Below, piece after piece: positions 24,971 through 33,733 of a stretch of DNA of 64,000 bases (positions are counted from its first letter, which is position 1; each line of letters starts with the position of its first letter). A program made the position numbers and the translations under genes. This DNA is from Neglectibacter timonensis (GTDB lineage Bacteria > Bacillota > Clostridia > Oscillospirales > Acutalibacteraceae): assembly GCF_900048895.1 (NCBI RefSeq), contig NZ_LT160635.1:62001-126000 (forward strand), in the 5' to 3' direction. The notes below the pieces were generated by a model. That model ran no database searches. It saw only the letters and a list, made by a program, of their open reading frames with translations, and was not told where the DNA came from.

Positions 24971-25816
24971 CTATGAGACGAGTCCCAGCCGGTTAAGCTG
25001 CCGTTGATGCTCCGCGCCGGAGGTCAGCAAATAAATCCGGGTCGTCTCAATGGTGGAATGTCCCAGCACGTCGGCCAGTTTGGCAATATCCTTGTAGGCC
25101 CGGTAATAGGCGGTTGCAAAGAGGTGGCGCAAATTGTGGGGGAACACCCTGGAAGGCGCCACGCCTGTATATTTGCAAAGCCGCTTCATTTCCGCCCAGA
25201 TCTGACGGCGCGACAGACTTTTTCCGTTTCCAGTGAGAAAGATCTCACCGGAGACGTTTTTTTCTTTTCCGGCGAATTTTAAGAGCTTGCGGGCCAGCTT
25301 GTTGGGAATTAAAATGGTGCGTATTTTGCCTTTTAAGCGGATCTCTGCCCGTCCCCGCTGGACGGCCTCCAGGGTGATATACCGAACTTCGCTGACCCGT
25401 ATGCCTGTGGCGCAGATGGTCTCCATGAGCAGGGCCAGCCGATCCCGGCCCAGGTCCCGTGCTGCTGCAATGAGTTTGTCATAACTGTTCCGGTCCAGTT
25501 CCCGGGCCGGGTCCCGGAACAGCCGGCGCTGGACCTTGAGGAAGCGGGCGTGGCAGCCCTCCCAGCCCAGAAAGCGGAACAGGCCGTTAAGGGCGGAGAG
25601 GGCGGCGTTCACTGTGGAGGGAGAGCGGTGCTCTTCCAGCAGCCCCTCCTTCCAGCCTGCCACGGTTTCCTTTGTCACAGCCCGGCCGTCCAGCCATGCG
25701 GCGAAGGAATGGATGCTCCGCAGGTATTTTTCGATGGTGGCCGGAGCCCGTTCCTCCTGAATCAAATAGCGGCCATAGGCCGCAATCCGCTCCGGGGTCA
25801 GTTTGTAATTCTCCAT
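24971..25816 (-). CDS. tyrosine recombinase, probable invertase for segment 1
   Basis: A 281-aa XerC/D-like tyrosine recombinase. Arg140 (TGIRVSE), Lys162 or Lys164 (LKGKIR), His227 and Arg230 (PHNLRHLF), His253 (LGHST) and Tyr262 (TRIYLL) complete the catalytic set. The N-terminal SAM-like core-binding domain spans about 5-85. It is strongly similar to the recombinase at 32505-33353 over the catalytic domain (shared KGKIRTIL, VFPHNLRHLFA and IAKLADVLGHS). GAAAGGAG precedes the ATG. It is not next to phage genes; both copies lie directly upstream of a promoter-bearing inverted-repeat segment and an SLH gene. The role as local invertase is inferred. Confidence 0.93.
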   Translation of the reverse strand: MENYKLTPERIAAYGRYLIQEERAPATIEKYLRSIHSFAAWLDGRAVTKETVAGWKEGLLEEHRSPSTVNAALSALNGLFRFLGWEGCHARFLKVQRRLFRDPARELDRNSYDKLIAAARDLGRDRLALLMETICATGIRVSEVRYITLEAVQRGRAEIRLKGKIRTILIPNKLARKLLKFAGKEKNVSGEIFLTGNGKSLSRRQIWAEMKRLCKYTGVAPSRVFPHNLRHLFATAYYRAYKDIAKLADVLGHSTIETTRIYLLTSGAEHQRQLNRLGLVS

Positions 25817-26022
25817 GTTGAAAACTCCTTTCGCAAAGTATAGGGTTATTGTACCTTGCAGAAAAGGCTCTATGCAGGAAAGCCTTAGGGCATACCGGGT
25901 ACAGGTCTGCGGTTTTCTCAGAGAAATTTACAGTGTGCAAAAAAATCTGGGGCGTGCTCCGTGCGGCCCGCCTTTTCAGGAACAAGTCCATGGAAAAACC
26001 GGTGATTGGAAGGCTTCTTGAA

Positions 26023-26069
26023 AAAAGGCGAAGCCCTGCAGAGATCATCTCTGCAGGGCTTCGCCTTTT
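26023..26069. terminator. bidirectional intrinsic terminator
   Basis: A 22-base perfect stem (26023-26044 with 26048-26069) with T-tracts on both strands, just past the 3' end of the DUF1846 gene. It closes the 26077-27558 unit and fills part of the gap 25817-26076, where I see nothing else. Confidence 0.92.
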
Positions 26070-26076
26070 AATTTTT

Positions 26077-27558
26077 TTATTTATGGTAAAGCTTTTTGGA
26101 CTGGTACTGGGGCTCGCAGGTCAGGTTGACTCCCAGCTTGCGGAAGGTGCCCTCGTCCACATGGGACAGGATGACGGAGGAATGGGCCTCGCAGCCCCGC
26201 AGCTTGGGCAGCTGGCGCAGGGCCAGCTCGGCGGTGGGGTTGGTGGCCGCGCTGATGGACAGGGCCACCAGGATTTCATCGGTGTGCAGGCGCGGGTTCC
26301 GGTTGCCCAGATGCTTGATTTTCAGGTTCTGGATGGGTTCGATGACAATGGGGGAGATGAGGTGGATGTCTTTCTGAATGCCGCCCAGAGCCTTCAGGGC
26401 GTTCAACAGCACGGCTGCGGAAGCGCCCAGCAGGGAGGAGGTTTTTCCTGTGATAATCCGTCCGTCAGGCAGCTCTACGGCGGCGGCGGGCATGCCGGTT
26501 TCTTCCGCCCGGCAAAGGGCGCGGGCAATGACGGGCCGGTCTTCGGAAGTGATGCCGGCCTTGTTCATCAGCAGCTCCACCTTGTAGACCACCTCTTCGC
26601 TGCCGTTGCCCTGGCGCTGCTCGCACATGGCGCTGTAATAGCGGCGGATGATCTCCTGCCGGGCGGCCCGGCAGCAGGCCTCGTCGTCGATGATACAGTT
26701 TCCGGCCATATTCACGCCCATATCCGTGGGGGATTTATAGGGGGAGGCGCCTGCGATTTTTTCAAACATGGCGTTGAGGACGGGGAAAACCTCCACGTCC
26801 CGGTTGTAATTCACCGCGGTCACCTCGTAGGCGTCCAGATGGAAGGGGTCGATCATGTTCACGTCGTTCAGGTCGGCGGTGGCGGCCTCATAGGCCAGGT
26901 TCACCGGGTGCTTCAGGGGGAGGTTCCAGACGGGAAAGGTCTCGAATTTGGCATAGCCCGCGGTGATGCCCCGACGGTGTTCGTGGTAGAGCTGGCTCAG
27001 GCAGGTGGCCATCTTTCCGCTGCCCGGCCCCGGGGCGGTCACCACCACCAGGGAACGGGAGGTCTCGATATATTCATTCCTGCCGAAGCCCTCGTCGCTG
27101 ACAATGAAGGGGACGTTTGCGGGATAGCCCGGAATGGTATAGTGGCGGTATACCTTGATGCCCAAAGATTCCAGCCGGTTCTGGAAAGCCTCCGCTGCGG
27201 GCTGGGAATTGTACTGGGCCAGCACCACGCTGCCCACGAACAGGTCGATTTCCCGGAAGGCGTCGATGAGCCGCAGTACGTCCAGATCGTAGGTGATGCC
27301 CAGATCGCCCCTTACCTTATTTTTCTCAATATCAGAGGCGTTGATGACGATGACGATTTCCGCCTGTTCCTTGAGCTGGAGCAGCATGTTCACCTTACTG
27401 TCCGGCTTAAAGCCCGGAAGCACCCGGGAAGCGTGAAAGTCGTCAAACAGTTTGCCGCCGAATTCCAGGTACAGCTTGCCGCCGAATTGGTCGATGCGCT
27501 CCCGTATCTGCTGAGACTGCAGCTTTAGATATTTGTCGTTGTCGAACCCGATTTCCAT
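26077..27558 (-). CDS. DUF1846 domain protein
   Basis: A 493-aa cytoplasmic protein covering the full DUF1846 family length. Recognisable blocks are the N-terminal [67 protein letters not shown] (a P-loop-like GPGSGK segment) and [19 protein letters not shown]-like sequence. The family is common in Firmicutes and structurally known, but its biochemical role is unsettled. GGGGAAAG precedes the ATG, and a consensus promoter lies at 27600-27628. It is monocistronic. Confidence 0.93.
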   Translation of the reverse strand: MEIGFDNDKYLKLQSQQIRERIDQFGGKLYLEFGGKLFDDFHASRVLPGFKPDSKVNMLLQLKEQAEIVIVINASDIEKNKVRGDLGITYDLDVLRLIDAFREIDLFVGSVVLAQYNSQPAAEAFQNRLESLGIKVYRHYTIPGYPANVPFIVSDEGFGRNEYIETSRSLVVVTAPGPGSGKMATCLSQLYHEHRRGITAGYAKFETFPVWNLPLKHPVNLAYEAATADLNDVNMIDPFHLDAYEVTAVNYNRDVEVFPVLNAMFEKIAGASPYKSPTDMGVNMAGNCIIDDEACCRAARQEIIRRYYSAMCEQRQGNGSEEVVYKVELLMNKAGITSEDRPVIARALCRAEETGMPAAAVELPDGRIITGKTSSLLGASAAVLLNALKALGGIQKDIHLISPIVIEPIQNLKIKHLGNRNPRLHTDEILVALSISAATNPTAELALRQLPKLRGCEAHSSVILSHVDEGTFRKLGVNLTCEPQYQSKKLYHK

Positions 27559-27599
27559 GAATCTTTCCCCCTCGAATCCTTAAAACTCAATCGTTCCAA

Positions 27600-27628
27600 A
27601 TTATATCACAGAAGATACGCCAATGCAA
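27600..27628 (-). promoter_or_regulatory. promoter of the DUF1846 gene
   Basis: TTGCAT (27628-27623), 17-base spacer, TATAAT (27605-27600) on the minus strand. Confidence 0.75.
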
Positions 27629-27721
27629 AACAGATTCCGAAAGAAAACGTCCCTTTTTCTATTCAGCCGCCTGCCAGTTCCGGCGGGCACAGTGCTGAAA
27701 TGGGCCGCAGGAGAAACCACA

Positions 27722-28504
27722 TCAGCATTTTTTCAGATATTCTGTGGGGGAGACGCCGAAATACCGTTTGAACATCCGGGAAAAACTGAACACATCGGAA
27801 TATCCCGTGGAGATAGCGGCCTCGCTGGGGGTCTGGCCGTGCTCCCGCATAAGCTCGGCACCCTTTTCCAGGCGGAAGCCGGTCAGGTATTGCTGCGGAG
27901 ATTTTCCGGTCTCCCGCCGGAAGAGGCCGCTGAAATAGCTGCGGTCAAGATTGAGACGCCGCGACAGCTCTGAGATGGAAATGCCCCGCATATATTCTGT
28001 CTCCAAATAGGTTTTTGCCGCGTTGACATAGTCCTGGCCGCGGCCCTGGCATTCCTGGAAGGGGCCGGACTGAAGCAGGGCCAGGAGCTCCCAGATTTTT
28101 CCGCAGAGAAAGGCCTCCCTCCCTGCGGTCAGGGAGGCTGCCTGCCGCATGGAGGAAAACAGCTTTTCCGCCTGGGGGAGGAGAAGCACGTCCCGGGAAA
28201 GTGCTTCGGGAAGGGGCAGGCCCAGCTCAAAGCCAATCCAGAGGTAGTGCCAGGGGGCTTCCCGGTCCGCCTCATAGTAGGTCATATCATAGGGGTGGAT
28301 CACAAAAATCTGTCCCGGACCCAGGTCATAGCTGCGCCCGCCCACCGTAAAGACGCCTTTGCCTGACACCACATAGTGCAAAAGCAAATAGGAACGGGAG
28401 GCCGGGCCGAAAGAATGTCCCGGCGCGCAGTGCTCCCACCCAAACTGGATGGGGTTAACCTCCTTCCATCTCTGGTTTGACAGCAGAACAGTTTGCATCT
28501 CCAT
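27722..28504 (-). CDS. AraC family regulator with cupin sensor
   Basis: A 260-aa regulator. The N-terminal AraC-type cupin (about 1-150; LLHYVVSGKGVFTVGGRSYDLGPGQIFVIHP) binds an effector, probably a sugar. The C-terminal double helix-turn-helix (about 165-260; ISISELSRRLNLDRSYFSGLFRRETGKSPQQYLTGFRL, then EAAISTGYSDVFSFSRMFKRYFGVSPTEYL) binds DNA. The ATG at 28504 is chosen because GGAGG is seven bases upstream; the longer ORF start runs into an intergenic repeat. It is divergent from the GH4 glycosidase gene, which it most likely controls. Confidence 0.92.
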   Translation of the reverse strand: MEMQTVLLSNQRWKEVNPIQFGWEHCAPGHSFGPASRSYLLLHYVVSGKGVFTVGGRSYDLGPGQIFVIHPYDMTYYEADREAPWHYLWIGFELGLPLPEALSRDVLLLPQAEKLFSSMRQAASLTAGREAFLCGKIWELLALLQSGPFQECQGRGQDYVNAAKTYLETEYMRGISISELSRRLNLDRSYFSGLFRRETGKSPQQYLTGFRLEKGAELMREHGQTPSEAAISTGYSDVFSFSRMFKRYFGVSPTEYLKKC

Positions 28505-28518
28505 CTTCACACCTCCTT

Positions 28519-28766
28519 CCGCTTTCTTTCGCAGAAAGCTTGGCAAAGAACTCTGAGCTCCAGCCCTCACGCCTTCGGATTCCGGGCTGGAGAAGGGCTG
28601 CCCTTAGCCTTCCCCTTGAGGGGAGAGGGGAAACAGATTCCCTGTGGGAATCTGCTGGATGAGGTGGAGTGTCTTATTCACTCCACCTCATCAGCCGCCT
28701 CGGCGAAGATCTCTGAACAGAGCGAAGAGATCTTTTGGACAGGCTTCCCCTCAAGGGGAAGCCTTA
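28519..28766. repeat. intergenic palindromic repeat, family member A
   Basis: It begins CCGCTTTCTTTCGCAGAAAG (28519), shared with 60139. It continues with a CTCCAGCCC/GGGCTGGAG hairpin and several palindromic modules: CTTCCCCTTGAGGGGA-type, CACTCCACCTCATCAGCCGCC, GAAGATCTCTGAACA and GCTTCCCCTCAAGGGGAAGC. The modules recur at 55898-55955 and 60139-60573 in other orders and orientations. The element starts a few bases beyond the araC ribosome site and fills most of the araC-GH4 spacer (28505-28904). Confidence 0.78.
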
Positions 28767-28904
28767 CCTGAGATTTGACGGCTAACATCTAGCATCATAC
28801 CAAAGAAACCTCACATTGTGCAATACCCAATACGGGATTTCCGTGATAAGCTAAAGCCGGAGTGGGCAGGAGCCCACGAAACGCGGAAAGGATGTTGTTT
28901 GAAA

Positions 28905-30227
28905 ATGAAGAAAATAACTTTTATGGGCGCGGGCAGCACGGTGTTCGTGCGCAATGTGCTGGGGGACTGCCTTTGCAGCGAGGTGCTGCGGGACGCGGAA
29001 TTCGCCCTGTACGACATTGACGCCAAAAGGCTTTCGGAAAGTGCGGAGATCATCGGCGCCATGAACGAAACCATGGGCGGGCATGCGAAGGTCACCGCGC
29101 ATCTGGGGGTGGAGAACCGGAAAGAGGCGCTGCGCGGGGCCGATTTCGTGGTGAACGCCATTCAGGTGGGGCTTTACGACCCCTGCACCATCATCGACTT
29201 CGAGGTGCCGAAAAAATACGGCCTGCGCCAGACCATCGGCGACACGCTGGGCATCGGCGGCATCATGCGGGCGCTGCGCACCATCCCTGTGCTGGCGGAT
29301 TTTGCCAGGGATATGGAGGAGGTCTGCCCCGACGCCCTTTTCCTGAATTACACCAACCCCATGGCCATGCTTACCGGCTATATGCAGCGCTATACCGGGG
29401 TGAAGACCGTGGGCCTGTGCCACAGCGTGCAGACCTGCAGCGAGACCCTTCTTAAAGAACTGGACATGGAGGATAAGCTGCAGGACCGCAAGGAGCTCAT
29501 CGCCGGCATCAACCACATGGGCTGGCTTTTAAAGCTGGAAGACCGGGACGGAAACGACCTGTATCCCGAAATCCGCCGCAGAGCCAGGGAGAAGAACGCC
29601 TCGGAAAAGCACAACGACATGGTGCGTCTGGACTACATCGAAAAATTCGGCTATTACTGCACCGAGTCCAGCGAGCACAATTCTGAATACAACATGTTCT
29701 ACATCAAATCCAAATCCCCGGAGCTCATTGAGCGGTTCAACACCCCCCTGGACGAATACCCCCGCCGCTGCGTCAACCAGATCGAGGGCTGGGCCAAGGA
29801 ACGCGACGAACTGCGCAAGAACCGCCGGCTGGAGCACGAGCGTTCCAAGGAATACGCTTCCCACATCATGGAATCCATTGTGACGGGCGATCCCTACAAG
29901 ATCGGCGGCAATGTGCTCAACGCAGGCGGATTGATTGAGAACCTGCCCCAGGACGCCTGTGTGGAGGTGCCCTGCCTGATCGACGGCATGGGCGTGCATC
30001 CCTGCAGGGTGGGCCGCCTGCCTGTGCAGTGCGCCGCCATGAACATGACCAACATCAACGTGCAGCTGCTGACCATCGAGGCCGCCGTCACTGGGAAGAA
30101 GGAACACATTTACCAGGCCGCCATGCTGGACCCCCACACCGGCAGCGAGCTGGATATTGACACCATCGTGAAAATGGTGGATGACCTGATAGAGTCTCAC
30201 GGCAGCTGGCTGCCGGAGTACCGCTGA
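28905..30227 (+). CDS. glycoside hydrolase family 4 (alpha-galactosidase/alpha-glucosidase type)
   Basis: A 440-aa GH4 enzyme that hydrolyses alpha-glycosides by an NAD- and Mn-dependent redox-elimination mechanism. The N-terminal Rossmann motif is FMGAGSTVFVRN (about 6-17). The metal/active-site block is GLCHSVQ (Cys172, His173), with GINHMGWLL further on (His about 202). CHS is typical of the MelA/AglA side of the family, but substrate (melibiose, alpha-glucosides or glucuronides) cannot be fixed from sequence alone. The ATG at 28905 follows GAAAGGA; the upstream extension is noncoding. It is divergent from the AraC regulator and followed by a terminator, with no transporter beside it. Confidence 0.92.
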   Translation: MKKITFMGAGSTVFVRNVLGDCLCSEVLRDAEFALYDIDAKRLSESAEIIGAMNETMGGHAKVTAHLGVENRKEALRGADFVVNAIQVGLYDPCTIIDFEVPKKYGLRQTIGDTLGIGGIMRALRTIPVLADFARDMEEVCPDALFLNYTNPMAMLTGYMQRYTGVKTVGLCHSVQTCSETLLKELDMEDKLQDRKELIAGINHMGWLLKLEDRDGNDLYPEIRRRAREKNASEKHNDMVRLDYIEKFGYYCTESSEHNSEYNMFYIKSKSPELIERFNTPLDEYPRRCVNQIEGWAKERDELRKNRRLEHERSKEYASHIMESIVTGDPYKIGGNVLNAGGLIENLPQDACVEVPCLIDGMGVHPCRVGRLPVQCAAMNMTNINVQLLTIEAAVTGKKEHIYQAAMLDPHTGSELDIDTIVKMVDDLIESHGSWLPEYR

Positions 30228-30230
30228 TCC

Positions 30231-30262
30231 AAAAAGGCAGGGCGTGTGCGCCCTGCCTTTTT
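30231..30262 (+). terminator. intrinsic terminator of the GH4 gene
   Basis: GGCAGGGCG with CGCCCTGCC, flanked by AAAAA and TTTTT, four bases past the stop codon. Confidence 0.92.
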
Positions 30263-30398
30263 GCGTCCCCCGCAGGAAAGCTTCACCGGGAAAGTCTTAA
30301 ACTTATAAAAAATGTTTTGAGCATCGGAGGAAGGTTTTCCCTGGCCGGAGGCCTCTTCCGTTACTTTTTGCTTTGCCACAATTTTAACAAATTGGTCA

Positions 30399-30427
30399 TT
30401 GATTCTTTAGAGGCTATGTGCTAAAAT
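30399..30427 (+). promoter_or_regulatory. promoter of the PEP carboxykinase gene
   Basis: TTGATT, 17-base spacer, TAAAAT. Confidence 0.7.
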
Positions 30428-30496
30428 AGATGCTGGGTAACAAGTGTTCATTTTCACATGCATTTTTTTGCCATTGGGCGAAAGGAGAAATTTATA

Positions 30497-32263
30497 ATGA
30501 CCAACAACAAGACTGTGCTGAGCTGGCTTGAAGAGATGAAAGCGCTGGTCACACCCGACGAGGTTGTGTGGATCGACGGCTCCGAAGAGCAGCTCGAGGC
30601 GCTGCGCAAGCAGGCCTGCGAAACCGGCGAGATGATTAAGCTCAACGAGGAAAAACTCCCCGGCTGCTATCTGCACCGCACGGCTGTCAATGACGTGGCC
30701 CGCGTGGAAGGCCGCACCTTCATCTGCTCCCAGAAGGAAGAGGACGCCGGCCCCACCAACCATTGGATGGACCCCCAGAAAGCCTACAAGATGCTTTTCG
30801 ACATTGCCCGCGGCAGCTACAAGGGCCGTACCATGTACGTGATCCCCTACTCCATGGGTCCCATCGGTTCTCCCCTTGCCAAGATCGGCATTGAGGTTAC
30901 CGACTCCATCTACGTGGTGCTGAACATGGCCATCATGACCCGCGTGGGACAGGCTGTGCTGGACGTGCTGGGCGACAGCAGCGACTGGGTCAAGGGCCTG
31001 CACTGCAAAGTGAATATCGAGGAAGAGAACCGCTATATCTGCCACTTCCCCGAGGACAATTATATCATCAGCGTGAACTCCGGCTACGGCGGAAACGTGC
31101 TGCTGGGCAAGAAGTGCTTTGCGCTGCGCATCGCTTCCTTCCTGGGCAAGAACGAGGGCTGGATGGCCGAGCATATGCTGATCCTGGGCATTGAAAATCC
31201 CCAGGGCGAGGTCAAGTATGTGTCCGCGGCGTTCCCGTCCGCCTGCGGCAAGACCAACCTGGCCATGCTCATCCCGCCGGAAGGCTACCGCGAGAAGGGC
31301 TACAAGGTCTGGACTGTGGGCGACGATATCGCCTGGATGCGCCAGGGCCCCGACGGCCGCCTGTATGCCATCAACCCGGAGGCCGGCTTCTTCGGCGTGG
31401 CTCCCGGAACCAATATGAAGTCCAACCCCAACGCCCTGATCTCCACCCAGAAGGGTACCATCTTCACCAACGTGGTGCAGAATCTGGACGACAACACCGT
31501 GTGGTGGGAGAGCCTGGACAAGAATCCGCCTGAGCACGCCATGAACTGGAAGGGCGAGCCCTGGAACGGGAAGACCTCCGATCAGAAGGGCGCTCATCCC
31601 AACAGCCGCTTCACCGCGCCTGCCAAGAACTGCCCCTGCATCAGCCCAGAGTTCGAAAATACTGCAGGTGTGCCGATTTCCGCCATCATCTTCGGCGGCC
31701 GCCGCGCTCAGACCACCCCGCTGGTCTATCAGTCTAAGGACTGGAACAACGGTGTGTTCGTAGGCTCTATTATGGCTTCTGAGACCACTGCCGCCGCCAC
31801 CGGCGCTGTGGGCGTTGTCCGCCGTGACCCCATGGCAATGCTGCCCTTCTGTGGCTACCACATGGGCGATTACTTCAAGCACTGGTTCGAAATGGGCGAG
31901 AAGCTGGGCGACAAGGCTCCCAAGATTTTCAACACCAACTGGTTCCGTCTGGATGACGAAGGCCACTTCATTTGGCCGGGCTTCGGCGACAACTTCCGTG
32001 TACTGGAGTGGATTATCCGCCGCTGCGAGGGCAAGGTGGACGCTGTGGAAACTCCTATCGGCTTTGTGCCCAAGGCTGAGGACATCAATCTGGAGGGTCT
32101 GGAGGACTTCACGGTGGAAGATCTGCAGAAGATTCTGGATGTGGACAAGGCTGCCTGGGCCAAGGAGGCCGAGGGCATTGAAGAGTTCTACAAGCAGTTT
32201 GGCGACAGACTGCCTCAGGAGCTTCGCAATCAGCTGGAGACCCTGAAGAAGAACTGCCAGTAA
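30497..32263 (+). CDS. pckG: phosphoenolpyruvate carboxykinase (GTP)
   Basis: A 588-aa GTP-type PEPCK that interconverts oxaloacetate and PEP with GTP/GDP. In anaerobic clostridia it often runs toward oxaloacetate for fermentation. Key blocks are the GTP-type P-loop SACGKTN (248-254), substrate-binding YGGNVLLGKKCFALRIAS, WMAEHML, metal-site TVGDDIAWM and PEAGFFGVAPGTN. Length is normal. The ATG at 30497 follows AAGGAG. The codon bias is strong, as expected for a highly expressed gene. It is monocistronic with its own promoter and a strong terminator. Confidence 0.97.
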   Translation: MTNNKTVLSWLEEMKALVTPDEVVWIDGSEEQLEALRKQACETGEMIKLNEEKLPGCYLHRTAVNDVARVEGRTFICSQKEEDAGPTNHWMDPQKAYKMLFDIARGSYKGRTMYVIPYSMGPIGSPLAKIGIEVTDSIYVVLNMAIMTRVGQAVLDVLGDSSDWVKGLHCKVNIEEENRYICHFPEDNYIISVNSGYGGNVLLGKKCFALRIASFLGKNEGWMAEHMLILGIENPQGEVKYVSAAFPSACGKTNLAMLIPPEGYREKGYKVWTVGDDIAWMRQGPDGRLYAINPEAGFFGVAPGTNMKSNPNALISTQKGTIFTNVVQNLDDNTVWWESLDKNPPEHAMNWKGEPWNGKTSDQKGAHPNSRFTAPAKNCPCISPEFENTAGVPISAIIFGGRRAQTTPLVYQSKDWNNGVFVGSIMASETTAAATGAVGVVRRDPMAMLPFCGYHMGDYFKHWFEMGEKLGDKAPKIFNTNWFRLDDEGHFIWPGFGDNFRVLEWIIRRCEGKVDAVETPIGFVPKAEDINLEGLEDFTVEDLQKILDVDKAAWAKEAEGIEEFYKQFGDRLPQELRNQLETLKKNCQ

Positions 32264-32311
32264 AATCAGCTTACAAGGTTATACTCACGCAGTAATTTCA
32301 ACCTCTTTCAT

Positions 32312-32351
32312 AAAAGCGGCGGCCGGGCTTAAGCCCGGCCGCCGCTTTTTT
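32312..32351 (+). terminator. intrinsic terminator of pckG
   Basis: A perfect palindromic hairpin: the arm AAAAGCGGCGGCCGGGCTT followed by its complement and TTTTTT. Confidence 0.93.
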
Positions 32352-32504
32352 GTGCCCGGCTTCGGCATGGGAAGACCGGAACACTGGAAAGGCATACTTT
32401 TGCCAATATATGGAAACAGGAGCTTTTCTGCCCTTTCAATGGTACTATTAGGAAAAGAAAAAGCCTAATTCAGACGAAAACAGGCCCTTGGAAAGGAAGA
32501 GACT

Positions 32505-33353
32505 ATGGAGGAGTTCCGGCGGGTTACAGGCAAGCAGGTGGAAGAGTTCCTGGCTTACCTGGTTCGGGAGGAGAAAAGTGAGCGGACGGTGGAGAAATAC
32601 GGCAGAGACGTACGTGCCTTTTGTGCCTTTCTCCCGGTGGGGAAAGCGGTGGAGAAGGAACGGGTGCTGGCCTATAAGGAGCACCTGGTTAAGAGATATG
32701 CGCCTTCCAGCGTGAATTCCATGCTGGCGGCGGTGAACAGTTTTCTCGGATTTTTGGGAAGGGAAGACTGCCGGGTAAAAAAGCTGAAGATCCAGCGGAG
32801 GGCTTTCTGCCCGGCCGACCGGGAATTGAACCGGGCGGAGTACCTGCGGCTGATCCAGGCGGCAGAGGCCACGGGGCGCAGCCGGACTTCCCTGCTGCTT
32901 CAGACGCTGGGCTCCTCCGGCATACGGGTGTCGGAAACCAGCGCCATTACAGTGGAGGCGCTGCGGCAGGGAAAGGCCGTGATCCGCCTCAAGGGAAAGA
33001 TACGCACCATCCTGCTGCCGCAAAAGCTGTGCAGGAAGCTCCTTCGCTATGCAAAGCGGCAGAGGATTTTTTCCGGGCCGGTATTTCTTACCAGGAACAA
33101 GCGCCCCATGAACCGCAAAGAGATTTGGGCCGCATTCAAAAGCTTGTGCAGCCGGGCGGGAGTGGCAGCGCAGAAGGTGTTCCCCCACAATCTGCGCCAT
33201 CTGTTTGCCCGTACTTTCTACGAGGCGCGGCACGACATCGCGAAGCTTGCGGATGTGCTGGGGCACAGCTCCATCGACACCACCCGTATCTATATCGTGA
33301 CGTCGGGTGAAGAGCACTGCAGGACGCTGGAGCAGATGCATCTGCTGTTGTAG
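32505..33353 (+). CDS. tyrosine recombinase, probable invertase for segment 2
   Basis: A 282-aa tyrosine recombinase. Catalytic residues are Arg141 (SGIRVSE), Lys163/Lys165 (LKGKIR), His228 and Arg231 (PHNLRHLF), His254 (LGHSS) and Tyr263 (TRIYIV). The N-terminal core-binding domain covers about 8-85. It is a close paralogue of the recombinase at 24971-25816, and both lie upstream of a promoter-bearing inverted-repeat segment and an SLH gene. The extended -10 box TGGTACTAT at 32441-32448 is a probable promoter. The stop lies 41 bases before the first inverted repeat. Flipping of the adjacent segment is inferred from position. Confidence 0.94.
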   Translation: MEEFRRVTGKQVEEFLAYLVREEKSERTVEKYGRDVRAFCAFLPVGKAVEKERVLAYKEHLVKRYAPSSVNSMLAAVNSFLGFLGREDCRVKKLKIQRRAFCPADRELNRAEYLRLIQAAEATGRSRTSLLLQTLGSSGIRVSETSAITVEALRQGKAVIRLKGKIRTILLPQKLCRKLLRYAKRQRIFSGPVFLTRNKRPMNRKEIWAAFKSLCSRAGVAAQKVFPHNLRHLFARTFYEARHDIAKLADVLGHSSIDTTRIYIVTSGEEHCRTLEQMHLLL

Positions 33354-33394
33354 CGGTTACCGGGCGTGGCCACCCGTTTTCAGGCAAAAAAGAA

Positions 33395-33591
33395 TTGGGA
33401 CATAACGCACATTATGTCCCAATCTTACCTTGTCCGCCGGTTGATTCGCCTTCATTATGCCATACTATAACTGGAAAATCAAGGGATATGGAAATGGTTT
33501 TTCACATAAAAAACTGGAAGCGAGGCAGGTTTGCCAACGCATTTTACAATATACACAAAACAGGCGGGACATAATGTGCGTTATGTCCCGC
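33395..33591. repeat. invertible promoter segment 2 (24-bp inverted repeats)
   Basis: The left site (33395-33422) has 11-base arms TTGGGACATAA and TTATGTCCCAA around CGCACA. The right site (33564-33591) has arms GCGGGACATAA and TTATGTCCCGC around TGTGCG. The inner 24 bases of the right site (33566-33589) are the exact reverse complement of those of the left (33397-33420), including the asymmetric centre. This is what a tyrosine recombinase needs for inversion. The 145-bp interior carries a promoter facing the SLH gene at 33734. It explains most of the gap 33354-33733. Confidence 0.88.
33441..33468 (+). promoter_or_regulatory. promoter inside segment 2, facing the SLH gene (ON)
   Basis: TTGATT (33441-33446) and TACTAT (33463-33468) with a 16-base spacer. 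It is the best promoter of the interior and is directed to the gene at 33734. No comparable promoter is seen on the opposite strand. Confidence 0.62.
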
Positions 33592-33733
33592 TCTGATTTT
33601 ATTTTGAAGAGTTTCACTGCAAAAAACCTTTCGTCAAAATTGCCTTGGCCGTGGGTCGTATCCATAACAGCGGCAGACAGGACTAAATTTTTGCTGCCGT
33701 TACATCATGCTACAGAGAAGTGGAGGAAAGAGT

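Noticed and set aside
25849-27528. 559-codon plus-strand ORF opposite the DUF1846 gene
   Set aside because: Antisense to a full-length conserved protein; its composition (Gly/His/Val-rich) mirrors the codons of the real gene.
30407-31966. 519-codon minus-strand ORF opposite pckG
   Set aside because: Antisense shadow of a strongly biased, highly expressed gene; no ribosome site and no family features.
24971-33353. Tyrosine recombinases as phage or integrative-element integrases
   Set aside because: No att-site pair beside a tRNA, no phage or conjugation genes. Each instead abuts a promoter-bearing inverted-repeat segment and an SLH gene.
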